64,000 bases of DNA from assembly GCA_009377475.1 (NCBI GenBank), contig WHTY01000005.1, positions 31,721 to 95,720 on the forward strand, written 5' to 3'. Origin of the DNA: Actinophytocola sp. (GTDB lineage: Bacteria > Actinomycetota > Actinomycetes > Mycobacteriales > Pseudonocardiaceae). The notes beneath the pieces are model-generated. The model was not told the origin of the DNA. It saw only the letters and a list, made by a program, of their open reading frames with translations, and made no database searches. Shown here one piece after another: positions 35,366-44,196 of this stretch. Positions within the stretch are counted from its first letter, which is position 1. The number at the start of each line of letters is the position of its first letter. Both the position numbers and the translations under genes were made by a program.

Positions 35366-36900
35366 GCCGCTTCTCCTTCCATCACCATGTCGAGCACCTG
35401 GTGCTCGTCGATCTCATCGGCGGGACTGTCATGCACGAGGGCGCCGTCGGAGATCACAAGGACCCGGTCGGACAGCCCGATCACCTCCTCGATTTCGCTG
35501 GAGACCACGACGACCGCGATACCGCTGGCCGCCAGATCCCTGATCAGCGCGTAGATCTCCGAGCGCGCGCCGACGTCGACACCGCGCGTCGGTTCGTCAA
35601 GCAGCAGCACCCGGCACTCCCGCAACAACCAGCGAGCCAGCACAACCTTCTGCTGGTTGCCGCCGGAGAGCGTGCGCACATGCCGCTGCACATCAGCGGG
35701 CCGGACATCGAGGGCACGCACCTGGTCGTCGGCCGCGCGCCGCTCGTCACGACGGTTGACGAAACCACCTCGGGCGAACCGGCCCAGGCTGGCGAGCGAG
35801 ATGTTGCGCGCCACCGACTCATGCAGCACCAGCGCCTGGCTCTTGCGTTCCTCCGGACACAGCCCGACACCGGCGGCGACCGCCGCGCCGACGCGACCCG
35901 CGCGCAGTCGACGTCCCGCGACGGTCACCGTGCCCGCCTTGGCCTTGCGCGCGCCGTAGATCGTCTCAAGGATCTCCGACCGGCCGGAGCCGACCAGCCC
36001 CGCGAGCCCGACGACCTCCCCGGCGGCCACGGTGAACGAGACGTCATCGAACTCGCCCGGTCTGCCCAGCCCGGACACCTCAAGCACGGTCTCCCCCCGC
36101 TGTCCCTCCGACCGCTCCGGGAAGACGTACTCGATGGACCGGCCGGTCATCAGGCGGATGATCTCCGACGTCGGCGTCTCGGCGGCCGCGAGACCGGTGG
36201 CGGCGGTGCGCCCGTCCTTGAGCACGGTGACGCGGTCGCCGATCTCGCGGATCTCCTCCAACCGGTGCGAGATGTAGACGATCGCGACACCCTGCGCGGC
36301 CAGCTCCCGGATCACGCCGAACAGCCGGGCGACCTCCTCCTGGTCGAGCACCGCGGACGGCTCGTCCATCACGATCAACTTCGCGTCGTGCGAGAGCGCG
36401 CGGGCCATGCTCACGATCTGCTTGCCCGCAGAGGACAGTCGGCCGACCTCGATGTCGGGGGCCACCTCGGGGTGGCCGAGGCGGCGCAGCAGCGCAGCCG
36501 CTGAGCGGTTCGCCTCGGCCCGCGCGACGACTCCCCATCGCGCGCGCTCGTGCCCGAGGTAGATGTTCTCCGCGACGGTCAGCCCGTCGACCAGGTCGAG
36601 TTCCTGGTAGATCGTTGCGATGCCGTGGTCGATCGCGTCCTGCGGATTCACGATGCGAATGTCGTCGCCCTGCCAGCGGATCGTGCCCCCGTCCGGCTGA
36701 TGCGCCCCGGCAAGCACCTTGATCAACGTCGACTTGCCCGCGCCGTTCTGACCCAACAAGCAGTGGACGTCGCCCGCCCGCACCTCAAGATCGATGCCAT
36801 CCAACGCCTTCACGCCGGGAAAGCGCTTGACGATGCCGCTCATCCGCAGCAGCGGTTCCTGCCCTTCAGGGGCTGTGACCTGAATCTCCCTCGGACCCAT
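35362..36900 (-). CDS. Sugar ABC transporter ATPase (RbsA type), first gene of the operon
   Basis: 512 residues with two nucleotide-binding domains. NBD1: Walker A GQNGAGKST, Walker B LIVMDEPSAVLDQEE, with a non-canonical signature LSSAGKQIV. NBD2: the usual degenerate P-loop GLVGSGRSE, signature LSGGNQQKV, Walker B LLLDEPTRGVD. No ribosome site precedes the ATG at 36900, and a strong promoter ends 8 bases before it, so the transcript may be leaderless. Confidence 0.93.
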   Translation of the reverse strand: MGPREIQVTAPEGQEPLLRMSGIVKRFPGVKALDGIDLEVRAGDVHCLLGQNGAGKSTLIKVLAGAHQPDGGTIRWQGDDIRIVNPQDAIDHGIATIYQELDLVDGLTVAENIYLGHERARWGVVARAEANRSAAALLRRLGHPEVAPDIEVGRLSSAGKQIVSMARALSHDAKLIVMDEPSAVLDQEEVARLFGVIRELAAQGVAIVYISHRLEEIREIGDRVTVLKDGRTAATGLAAAETPTSEIIRLMTGRSIEYVFPERSEGQRGETVLEVSGLGRPGEFDDVSFTVAAGEVVGLAGLVGSGRSEILETIYGARKAKAGTVTVAGRRLRAGRVGAAVAAGVGLCPEERKSQALVLHESVARNISLASLGRFARGGFVNRRDERRAADDQVRALDVRPADVQRHVRTLSGGNQQKVVLARWLLRECRVLLLDEPTRGVDVGARSEIYALIRDLAASGIAVVVVSSEIEEVIGLSDRVLVISDGALVHDSPADEIDEHQVLDMVMEGEAA

Positions 36901-36908
36901 GGTGGGAA

Positions 36909-36937
36909 ACCTTAAGGGACTTTTGCACGCGAGTCAA
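36909..36937 (-). promoter_or_regulatory. Promoter of the sugar-transport operon, likely leaderless
   Basis: TTGACT and TAAGGT are separated by 17 bp on the minus strand. The palindrome CCTTAAGG overlaps the -10 element. A start point 6-9 bases downstream coincides with the rbsA-type ATG. The divergent ROK protein is the obvious candidate regulator. Confidence 0.65.
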
Positions 36938-37049
36938 GCAGAAGTTCACCGACTATCGTCCAAATGGTCGTACCGTAGCCGGGATAAGCCGAGGATGTTC
37001 TAGTGTTGAGCCAGCAAATCCTACTGCTGAGGGGAAGGAAGGCGATTAC

Positions 37050-38225
37050 ATGACTCGGGGCGAGCTGTCACCGGCGGGCACGGCGGCGCTGTTCCAGCTG
37101 CTGCGCGACGGGCGCCCGCGCACCCGCGCCGAGCTGTCCGCCGAGACCGGCCTGGCACGCTCGACCGTCGCCGAGCGCATCGACACCCTGCTCAGCTCAG
37201 GTCTGCTGAAGTTCAGCGACAAGGCGAACTCGACGGGTGGCCGTCCGCCGACGATGTTTGCGTTCAACCCGGCGGCCAGGGTGGTGCTCGCCGCCGACAT
37301 CGGCGCGACCCACGCCAAGCTCGCCGTCACCGACCTCGCCGGCGACGTGCTCGTGGAGCAGGACAAGGTGCTCGACATCGCCGACGGCCCCGAGGTCGTG
37401 CTGCGGGAGGTGTGCGACCGCGGTCGTGCGCTACTCACCCAGGCGGCGCGGGACGAGCGCGACCTGCTCGGCGTCGGCATCGGGCTACCCGGCCCCGTCG
37501 AGCACCTCTCCGGCAAGCCGACGAACCCGCCGATCATGCCCGGCTGGGATGGCTTCGACGTCCCCGCGTTCGTGCGCGGCGAGCTCGGTGCGGTGACGCT
37601 GGCGGACAACGACGTCAACATCATGGCGCTCGGCGAGTACCGCAGCCACTGGTCGGAGTACGCGCACATGATCTTCGTCAAGGTCGCGACCGGCATCGGC
37701 AGCGGACTCATCAGCTACGGCCAACTGCACCGGGGTTCGCAGGGCGCGGCGGGCGACTTGGGGCACGTGCGCGTGCCGCACGACACCGACGTCGTCTGCC
37801 GGTGCGGCAACATCGGGTGCCTTGAGGCCGTCGCCAGCGGGGCGGCGATCGCGGCGAAGCTGACCGAGGTCGGGGTGCCCGCCGCGAACAGCGCGGACGT
37901 CGTCTCGCTCGCCCGCAGCGGCTCGGTGCCCGCGTTGCAGCACATCCGGCAGGCGGGCCGCGACATCGGCGAGGTGCTTGCGACGGCGGTCAGCCTGTTC
38001 AACCCCTCGGTGCTCGCGGTAGGCGGGGCGCTGTCGCTGGCGGGCGAGCACCTGATCGCCGGGGTGCGGGAGGCCGTCTACCAGCGGTCCCTGCCGCTGG
38101 CGACGCAGAACCTGCGCATCGTGCCGTCGCACTCCGGCGACGAGGCCGGCGTCTACGGCGCGGCGTTCATGGTGATCGACCACGCCCTCGCGGCCGGTCA
38201 GGTGGAGTCGCTCCTGGGGCCGTGA
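37050..38225 (+). CDS. ROK family transcriptional repressor
   Basis: 391 residues. N-terminal winged helix (about 10-65: ALFQLLRDGRPRTRAELSAETGLARSTVAERIDTL), then a sugar-kinase-like domain with DIGATHAKLAV, the GIGLPGPVEHLSG block and the zinc site CRCGNIGCLEAVASG. Such proteins bind the pathway sugar and release DNA. GGGGAAGGAAGG precedes the ATG. Divergent from the transporter operon with 149 bp between starts; an inverted repeat CAGCA-N8-TGCTG (37012-37029) just upstream is a candidate operator. Confidence 0.9.
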   Translation: MTRGELSPAGTAALFQLLRDGRPRTRAELSAETGLARSTVAERIDTLLSSGLLKFSDKANSTGGRPPTMFAFNPAARVVLAADIGATHAKLAVTDLAGDVLVEQDKVLDIADGPEVVLREVCDRGRALLTQAARDERDLLGVGIGLPGPVEHLSGKPTNPPIMPGWDGFDVPAFVRGELGAVTLADNDVNIMALGEYRSHWSEYAHMIFVKVATGIGSGLISYGQLHRGSQGAAGDLGHVRVPHDTDVVCRCGNIGCLEAVASGAAIAAKLTEVGVPAANSADVVSLARSGSVPALQHIRQAGRDIGEVLATAVSLFNPSVLAVGGALSLAGEHLIAGVREAVYQRSLPLATQNLRIVPSHSGDEAGVYGAAFMVIDHALAAGQVESLLGP

Positions 38226-38250
38226 CGACGACGTAAGGTCAGGCGCTCGC

Positions 38251-38334
38251 GAGTCGCACCTTAATCGCCGCGAGTCGCACCCTGTTGGCCATGAGATGCA
38301 CCGAACCTGGCGCGAGTTTCACCGTCGCGCGACA
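38251..38334. repeat. Four-unit 21-bp array, family D copy 1
   Basis: GAGTCGCACC, GAGTCGCACC, GAGATGCACC and GAGTTTCACC begin at 38251, 38272, 38293 and 38314, exactly 21 bp apart, each followed by 11 variable bases. It lies just after the ROK gene. The other copy is at 57887-57938 in the opposite orientation. Confidence 0.85.
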
Positions 38335-38406
38335 TCGTGCGGGACGAGCGATCGTGCGGCATCGGGGTGATAGGGATTGACCGTAAGACATCGAGCCTTC
38401 CGGGAG

Positions 38407-38489
38407 TTGATCAGCCTCACTCCCTCAGCGACGAAGTTTTGCCCGATTTGACGTGTTTTTCTTGTCACCCACGGAGCAAGGCTGATCAA
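38407..38489. repeat. 83-bp element with 17-bp inverted ends
   Basis: TTGATCAGCCTCACTCC at the left and GGAGCAAGGCTGATCAA at the right are complementary except for two positions and flank 49 bp. The spacer is less GC-rich than its surroundings and includes a T-run. It could be a small non-autonomous mobile element or a large hairpin. Confidence 0.5.
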
Positions 38490-38767
38490 ATACTCGCCAC
38501 GCCGCCGCCTTCGGGTGAGGCGGCGGCTGGCGAGGCGCACCCGCCGAACTGTCAGAACGGGGTAACGCCCGACACGAGCCGCTGGCCGTTGACCCGTTCG
38601 GCGCTGACCCGCAGCCGCGCCGCCGCGCGGCGAGGATGCTTGCCAGGTCGAAGACCATCGGCAGGTCGGCAAGGCCAGCGGACCCTGGCAGCGGCGGCCC
38701 GCTCTCGCCGCCACTGGCGCGACCGGCTCGCCGACGAAACTGCCCGGCTTGGTCACTTTGCTGGGTC
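38490..38767. other. Gene-free stretch with possible minus-strand coding remnant
   Basis: Together with 38226-38489 this makes a 540-bp gap between the ROK gene and the Rieske gene. I see no intact gene. On the minus strand two frames give protein-like pieces, ADLPMVFDLASILAAR followed in another frame by LRVSAERVNGQRLVSGVTPF and a stop, as if one gene end had shifted frame. The family is not recognised. Confidence 0.3.
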
Positions 38768-39262
38768 CTACCGCAGCCGGATCTGGTCGCCGTCGACGAC
38801 GACGTCGTGTTCCGGCAGCGGCTCCGGCGCGGGCCCGCCCGCCACCGTGCCATCGGCGACGCGGAACTTGCTGCCATGGCAGGTGCAGTTGATCGTGCCG
38901 CCGCTGACGTTCGCCACCGTGCAGCCCTGGTGCGTGCAGATCGAGGAGAACGCCCGGATCGTGCCCGCGCTGGGCTGCGTCACGACGACCTGCTCCTCTC
39001 CGAACACCCGCCCGCCGCCGACCGGCACGTCCGACACGCTCCCCAGTGCCGCGCCCCCGCCGGGTTCCGTTGCGCCATCACCAGCCGCAGGAGTCGTGCC
39101 CTCCGCCGGAGCCGGTGCCGTGCCCTCCGCCGGCGCCGGTGCCGGGGCGTCCGGCGTCCTGCCGTACGTCGTGCAGCCTGCCACCAGTGCGCCCGCGCCC
39201 ACAGCACCCACAGTGCCCATCATGACCGTTCGCCGCGATGTGCGTCCGATGTCTTTGCTCAT
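38768..39262 (-). CDS. Rieske (2Fe-2S) protein, exported
   Basis: 164 residues. Twin-arginine start TSRRTVMMGTVGAVGAGAL ending in a lipobox-like VAGC, then a Pro/Ala-rich linker, then a Rieske domain with both cluster-binding boxes, CTHQGCTV and CTCHGSKF. An extracytoplasmic electron carrier tethered to the membrane. It is the last of three minus-strand genes, with the multi-pass protein upstream a likely redox partner. Confidence 0.92.
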   Translation of the reverse strand: MSKDIGRTSRRTVMMGTVGAVGAGALVAGCTTYGRTPDAPAPAPAEGTAPAPAEGTTPAAGDGATEPGGGAALGSVSDVPVGGGRVFGEEQVVVTQPSAGTIRAFSSICTHQGCTVANVSGGTINCTCHGSKFRVADGTVAGGPAPEPLPEHDVVVDGDQIRLR

Positions 39263-39290
39263 GGTCGACTTCCTTTCGATGTGGCCCCGG

Positions 39291-39848
39291 CTACGCCGGG
39301 ATTCCGATGGTCGTGAACACCCACAACGCCGAGGTCAGCCACAGCCCGACCAGGGCGGCAAAGACCAGCCCGCCAGCGACCGGCAGGACCCATCCCGGCA
39401 GGTTCCGTCGGGTGAGCAGCAGCATCTTGGTGACGAACGCGCCGAAGAAGAAGCTGCCGAGCAGCGAATGCATCAGCACGCGCGGCGTCGCGGTTTGCAG
39501 GCCGAGCGCGTACAGGCAGTGCACCGCGACCGGCACCGCCGCGAGCACGGCAAGACGTCCGGACCAGCGGTGCAGCGTCCCGAGCCACTGCGGCGCGGTG
39601 ACGCGGATCTTGCCGTACATCACCAGCGCCGACCCGACCTGCACCAGCGCGAGCACGAACGCGACCGTGGTGAGCCACGTCTTCGGGCCCAGCGGGCTGC
39701 TGAATCCGGCGATGTTGACCGAGTAGCCGGTGGGGTCGTGCAGGCGGCCGTAGACGCCGATGGCGATCGCGACGGCGGCCCCGATCGCGACCGGCACGCC
39801 GATCTTGACGGCGTCCGACGCCGAGGCGTTGGGCTGTTGGACAGTCAT
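39291..39848 (-). CDS. Four/five-TM membrane protein, cytochrome b561/DUF6529-like
   Basis: 185 residues with five hydrophobic segments. Histidines lie in or next to membrane helices (LGTLHRWSGRLAVLAAVPVAVHCLYALG, MHSLLGSFFFGAFVTKM), in a pattern that could bind heme as in b561-type proteins. Located between the Rieske gene and a secreted protein gene. Family assignment is from memory of actinobacterial neighbours; heme binding is inferred. Confidence 0.7.
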   Translation of the reverse strand: MTVQQPNASASDAVKIGVPVAIGAAVAIAIGVYGRLHDPTGYSVNIAGFSSPLGPKTWLTTVAFVLALVQVGSALVMYGKIRVTAPQWLGTLHRWSGRLAVLAAVPVAVHCLYALGLQTATPRVLMHSLLGSFFFGAFVTKMLLLTRRNLPGWVLPVAGGLVFAALVGLWLTSALWVFTTIGIPA

Positions 39849-39871
39849 GACTCGCTCCTCGCGTTCCTGAG

Positions 39872-40543
39872 TTACCTGGCACCAAGGACGTCGCTGTCGC
39901 CGTCGATTCGTTCCGCAACGACGAACGCACCGTCGACCCGCGCACCGCCCTGCGCCACCGACAGCGCAGGAGCCGGGGTGGACTGGCCGGACACGGTGCG
40001 CACGCCGACCTGGCTACCGTCGGGGAGCACGATCCAGCCGATGTCGTTCCGCTTGCCGTTGACGGTCGCGTTGCTCTGGTACAGCCCGGCGGGCTCGTTG
40101 GCGAGCTGCGTGGAGTACTGCCACCGCTTGCCGGGCGCCGTGATCTCGCCGCTGACGGCGTAGTCGGAGAGCTGCCCGGTGAGCCGCGTACCGTCGGGGC
40201 CGCGCAGCCGCACCGTGTCGCCGGACACCGTGCCTTCCAGCCACCACTCGACGTTCTTGCCGTCGCAGAGGTAGCCCGCCGCCTGCGTGCCGGAGACCGC
40301 GACCGCGACGGCGATGCCGCCGGTCCGCGAGCGTCCGACGTAGACGGCTTCGTCGGGGAAGGCGCTGTCGGGCTGCGCCGCCGTGGTGGACGTCGTTTGC
40401 GTGGTCGGTGGCGCGGCCGTGGCTTCCCCTGGTGGCGTCTGTTCGGCAACCAGATCCGGCGCTTGCGACTCGTTCACCGCGAACAACGTCAGCGCGACCC
40501 CGACGACCGCCGCCAACGTGACCAGTGGCCCCTGCAGTTTCAT
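39872..40543 (-). CDS. Secreted or membrane-anchored protein of the Rieske operon
   Basis: 223 residues from the ATG at 40543, which has an AAGGAGG site. One N-terminal hydrophobic segment (LVTLAAVVGVALTLFAV), a Thr/Pro/Ala linker, then a beta-rich domain (AVYVGRSRTGGIAVAVAVSGTQAAGYLCDGKNVEWW). No family recognised with certainty. It is the first gene of the three-gene redox cluster, so a role in assembling or docking the Rieske protein is possible. Confidence 0.7.
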   Translation of the reverse strand: MKLQGPLVTLAAVVGVALTLFAVNESQAPDLVAEQTPPGEATAAPPTTQTTSTTAAQPDSAFPDEAVYVGRSRTGGIAVAVAVSGTQAAGYLCDGKNVEWWLEGTVSGDTVRLRGPDGTRLTGQLSDYAVSGEITAPGKRWQYSTQLANEPAGLYQSNATVNGKRNDIGWIVLPDGSQVGVRTVSGQSTPAPALSVAQGGARVDGAFVVAERIDGDSDVLGAR

Positions 40544-40653
40544 CTCGAACCTCCTTGCGGCACCCATAATCGGGCCACAGGAGGGCGGCGGTCGTTGTCC
40601 GCCGACACACAACGAACGTCACCGCCGCGACAGAGCCATGACGCCGCTCAGTA

Positions 40654-40712
40654 CCGCGCGGTGTTGCGCGAGAACGTCGGTTTAGTCCGCTTTCGCGAAC
40701 AACACCGCGCGG
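40654..40712. terminator. Large hairpin downstream of the pRiA4b-like gene
   Basis: CCGCGCGGTGTTG and CAACACCGCGCGG form a perfect 13-bp stem with an inner CGCGA/TCGCG stem. It lies 45 bp past the stop of the upstream minus-strand gene and ahead of the Rieske operon; no U-tract is present. Confidence 0.45.
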
Positions 40713-40756
40713 ATGGTTGATCAACTCAGCGGCGTACTGCGTGAGGTGGCCAGTGC

Positions 40757-42316
40757 TCAGCGTCGAGGGGATAGTGCCCGGTTGATCTCGGCGACGTCGA
40801 ACTGCGCCGGGTCGAACTCGGCGCCCAACTCCAGGCCCATCCACTCCAGCATGTCGCCGTGGTCGGGGTGTGCCGGATCCGCCAACGTCGCCACCAGCAC
40901 GTCGTAGCCCCAGATACCGCCGCAGTCGTCCGGCGGCGCGGCACGCCGACCGCCGGTGCACCTCGGGTACTTCACCGACGCATCGCGGTCGAGTTCCTTC
41001 TCCACGAGAATGTCGTGACCCCAGTTGTCACCGAGGTCGTAGACGTAGCGAATCTTGCTTTTCGCGCCAGGCGCGACCTGCTCCAGCGTCGCCGACGTCT
41101 CCGCGCGGATGTCGAGCTCGCGGTCGGACACGCCGAAGTCGCCATACGGGGTCTCGAACACGTGCATGTGGCCGCCGTCCCAGTCGAACGCCGCCTGGAT
41201 CATCCCGTGGAGCTTGGCGAGCGTGACGTCGGCGGGCACCTCAAGACGTCGCCAGATGGGCGGTTTCGCACCTTGCAGGCCGACCTTGATCTGGTAGATC
41301 GGTGCCGGACCATCCGCCTTGCGCCGTTTGGCGGGCAACTTCCGCGGACGGCTTTCCATCGGGGAGCCTGTCCGCGCACCGTGCTGCGCGACCAGCAAGT
41401 CCGCCATCATTTGCAGCGCGGTGTTCGCGTCCAACGAGTCGTGCGACTTGCCGTGTTTCGGCAACGGCCTTGGCAGCGGTGGCATGGCGCGAAGCCGGGC
41501 GCCCAGCAGTACCGCCATCGACGCGAAGTCGTCCGGCTCGTCCTCGACGTCGAACAACGGCACGTCCAGCGCGTCGTCGACGGCCTCGACCTCGTTCTCG
41601 CGGTCATGCTGTGCCCGCGCCGCCAGCGCCGTCTCCACCTGCCAGCGCAGCTCCGCAGGTTCCAGCGGTTCTTCCACGGCGGTGAGGCCGCTGTCGCGCA
41701 GGTCGTTGCGGATCATCTCCAGCACCTGCGGCACTTCGTCACCATCAGCGACGATGACGTCCCTCGCTTCGCCGCAGTTGAGGTGATCGACCGCGACGAC
41801 GCAGGCGTGGGAGCGTCCGGCTCGATGGAACGAGCACACCAGCATGGACGCGGCTCCGGCCGGGTCTCCGATGCGCAGGCTCTCGCCGACCGTCACCGGC
41901 TCGTCCAACTCGGCAGCCCAGCGCGGCGAAGGTGCCCCGGCGTCGCTCAGCCGCGCGGCAGCCGTGTGCGCAGCCTTGCCGATCTGGTCGTCGGCAACGG
42001 CGCCGAGCGACAGCAGCAACGCGAGCGCCTCCGACGTCGCGTGCTGCTCCAGCGCCGGGATCAACCCGTCCGTGAGAGCCTCTTCGAACTCGCTATCGGC
42101 CGACTGCGCCATCGCGAGGAACGTGGCGGCCATGACCTCCGCATCGAGTGCGCCGTCCGCGGTCAGCACGTCGCGGACACCCGCCAACAGCTGGTCGAGA
42201 ACCTGATCAGGATCGATCTCGCCCGTGCATTCCGGGCAGTCGCACTCCTGCGGCGGGTCCGGCACCGGGCGGAGGACCGCCTTGCCTGTCTTACGGGAAC
42301 GCTTCGCCGAGCTCAT
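40757..42316 (-). CDS. pRiA4b ORF-3-like domain protein
   Basis: 519 residues from MSSAKRSRKTG. The N-terminus has a small cysteine cluster, ECDCPECTGEIDPDQ. A helical central region is followed by the plasmid pRiA4b ORF-3-like domain (about 345-490) with IYQIKVGLQGAKPPIWRRLEVP, FDWDGGHMHVFE and YVYDLGDNWGHDILVEK. The domain is widespread on plasmids and mobile regions, without an established activity. It flanks the Fic gene in an accessory stretch. Confidence 0.82.
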   Translation of the reverse strand: MSSAKRSRKTGKAVLRPVPDPPQECDCPECTGEIDPDQVLDQLLAGVRDVLTADGALDAEVMAATFLAMAQSADSEFEEALTDGLIPALEQHATSEALALLLSLGAVADDQIGKAAHTAAARLSDAGAPSPRWAAELDEPVTVGESLRIGDPAGAASMLVCSFHRAGRSHACVVAVDHLNCGEARDVIVADGDEVPQVLEMIRNDLRDSGLTAVEEPLEPAELRWQVETALAARAQHDRENEVEAVDDALDVPLFDVEDEPDDFASMAVLLGARLRAMPPLPRPLPKHGKSHDSLDANTALQMMADLLVAQHGARTGSPMESRPRKLPAKRRKADGPAPIYQIKVGLQGAKPPIWRRLEVPADVTLAKLHGMIQAAFDWDGGHMHVFETPYGDFGVSDRELDIRAETSATLEQVAPGAKSKIRYVYDLGDNWGHDILVEKELDRDASVKYPRCTGGRRAAPPDDCGGIWGYDVLVATLADPAHPDHGDMLEWMGLELGAEFDPAQFDVAEINRALSPRR

Positions 42317-42405
42317 GGGCGTCCAGCATGCCGCATGGCGTGACGGCCGACACACGCGCCCCCGGCGTCATCCGACCGTGTCAGAACCGATGCCAACGCC
42401 GGCTC

Positions 42406-42437
42406 TTAGCATCCTTTCCTAGCTTAAAGGATGCTAA
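42406..42437. promoter_or_regulatory. Perfect palindrome upstream of fic, candidate operator
   Basis: TTAGCATCCTTT and AAAGGATGCTAA are perfectly complementary 12-base arms around CCTAGCTT. It ends 9 bases before the fic GTG. The TAACGT that follows could be a -10 for a leaderless fic mRNA, so a bound protein would block transcription. Confidence 0.6.
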
Positions 42438-42446
42438 CGTGGCTGT

Positions 42447-43637
42447 GTGGCATCCGATACGACTTGGCCTACCCTCGGCTGGGAAGAGCATCCCTGGCAT
42501 CCGACGATTCCACCGGATGCTGTTTCCCGGCGCGTGCGGGAGCGGCACAGAGGCAACTACCAAGCAGCGGTTGTACCCGAGATCGCCACGGTCGACGTCA
42601 ACCTTCCGGCATCAGTGTTGGCTTTGGCCGATGAAGCGTCAATCGCGATAGCTCATTTCGACGCGAGTATGGGCAGTGATGTCGCACCATTCGCTGCCGT
42701 TTTGTTGCGCTCCGAATCGGCATCATCCTCACAAATCGAGCAGTTGACCTCGGGCGCGAAGGCGGTCGCCCTGGCCGACATCGGCGAATCCACGCGATAC
42801 AACGCGACGCAGATCGTGGCGAACGTCCACCAGATGGAAGCGGCCATCGCACTGGCCGACCGCCTGGACATCGAGTCCGTCCTCACGATGCAGAAGGTGT
42901 TGATGGAACAACACCACGCGGATATCGCCGGGAAGTGGCGTAACCAGCAGGTATGGATTGGCGGCAGTGGGTACGGCCCACACCAGGCGGAATTCGTTCC
43001 ACCGCACCACCAGGATGTTCCCGCTCTCATGGACGACCTCGTTACGTTCATCGGGAGGAATGACCTCCCTGTACTCGCCCAGGCCGCATTGGCTCATGCC
43101 CAGTTCGAGACCATTCACCCGTTCGCCGATGGCAATGGCCGAACTGGGCGAGCACTGATGCACGCCATGCTGCGCGGCAAAGGACTGACCCGCGATGCGA
43201 CGATCCCAATCTCGGCGGGCCTGTTAGCGGATACGGAGTCGTATTTCGCCACGTTGAACGCTTATCGCCAGGGGGACGCCGCAGCAATCGTGGAACTGGC
43301 CGCCGAAGCTTCGTTCCGTGCAGTCGCTAATGGCCGAGAACTCGTCGCCGATCTTCGTGACATGCGCGAGCGGTGGAACACCGTCATCCACGCACGCCGT
43401 GACTCGGCCGCTTGGCCGTTAGCGGAACTACTGCTTCGCCATCCGGTTATCGACGGCGATATCGTGCAGCGGGAGCTCGACGTGACGTCGGCTAATGCCC
43501 ACCGCGCGATTCGTCATCTCGCCGAAGCTGGTGTTCTCACCGAGTTCACCGGACGCAGCCGCAACCGGCTGTGGCAGGCATCGGAGGTCATCTCCGCACT
43601 GGACGACTTCGCCGTACGCGCCGGACAACGTAGATAG
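42447..43637 (+). CDS. Fic domain protein (AMP-transferase type) with C-terminal winged helix
   Basis: 396 residues. The Fic motif is complete: HPFADGNGRTGR. An N-terminal segment SSSQIEQLTSGAKAVALADIGE matches the inhibitory S-x-x-x-E helix of class II Fic proteins, though Gln follows the Glu instead of Gly/Asn. The C-terminus (AWPLAELLLRHPVIDGDIVQRELDVTSANAHRAIRHLAEAGVL) is a helix-turn-helix, so it may bind its own promoter palindrome. Base and codon use are visibly less GC-rich than the neighbours, a sign of transfer. The start is GTG, with no ribosome site. Confidence 0.92.
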   Translation: MASDTTWPTLGWEEHPWHPTIPPDAVSRRVRERHRGNYQAAVVPEIATVDVNLPASVLALADEASIAIAHFDASMGSDVAPFAAVLLRSESASSSQIEQLTSGAKAVALADIGESTRYNATQIVANVHQMEAAIALADRLDIESVLTMQKVLMEQHHADIAGKWRNQQVWIGGSGYGPHQAEFVPPHHQDVPALMDDLVTFIGRNDLPVLAQAALAHAQFETIHPFADGNGRTGRALMHAMLRGKGLTRDATIPISAGLLADTESYFATLNAYRQGDAAAIVELAAEASFRAVANGRELVADLRDMRERWNTVIHARRDSAAWPLAELLLRHPVIDGDIVQRELDVTSANAHRAIRHLAEAGVLTEFTGRSRNRLWQASEVISALDDFAVRAGQRR

Positions 43638-43708
43638 GAGCGGCGCGGTGATCACGACAAACCCACTTGACCCGCGAGCTACGCCGTACATCTGAGGAGC
43701 CGACGTCC

Positions 43709-44173
43709 ATGCCGAACATCGCCACCGCCGACCGCGTCGATCAGCAGACCTTGCTGGACTTCGTGCGACCGCGTCACAAGTGCCTGCTGGTCACCACCCG
43801 AGCCGACGGCCGCCCGCAGACCTCCCCCGTCACGTGCGGCGTGGACTCCGAAGGCCGCATCGTGGTGTCGACGTATCCCGAACGCGCGAAAGCCCGCAAC
43901 ATCCGCCGCGACCCGCGAGTCACCGTCTGCGTACTCTCCGACGACTGGGACGGCCCATACGTCCAGATCGACGGCCGCGCGGAGGTGCTGGACATGCCAG
44001 CGGCGCTCGACGGCCTCGTCGAGTACTTCCGCTGCATCTCCGGCGAACATCCGGACTGGGACGAGTACCGCGACGCGATGGCCCGGCAGAACAAGTCGTT
44101 GATCCGCGTGCACATCGAACGGTGGGGGCCGATCGCCACCGGCGGATTCCCGCCTCACCTCGCGGAGTCCTGA
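43709..44173 (+). CDS. PPOX-class flavin/F420-dependent oxidoreductase
   Basis: 154 residues from the ATG at 43709 with GAGGAG upstream. Split-barrel fold: KCLLVTTRADGRPQTSPVTCGVD, KARNIRRDPRVTVCVLSDD, YVQIDGRAEVLD. The RNIRRDPRV stretch is typical of the actinobacterial F420/FMN-binding PPOX group. Convergent with the related gene at 44197-44580 but clearly diverged. Substrate unknown. Confidence 0.88.
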   Translation: MPNIATADRVDQQTLLDFVRPRHKCLLVTTRADGRPQTSPVTCGVDSEGRIVVSTYPERAKARNIRRDPRVTVCVLSDDWDGPYVQIDGRAEVLDMPAALDGLVEYFRCISGEHPDWDEYRDAMARQNKSLIRVHIERWGPIATGGFPPHLAES

Positions 44174-44196
44174 ACGCCGCCCAGCGGGCAGCCAAC

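Noticed and set aside
38319..38756. 145-codon minus-strand ORF
   Set aside because: Composition is irregular and it crosses the 83-bp inverted element; no start signal or homology is recognised.
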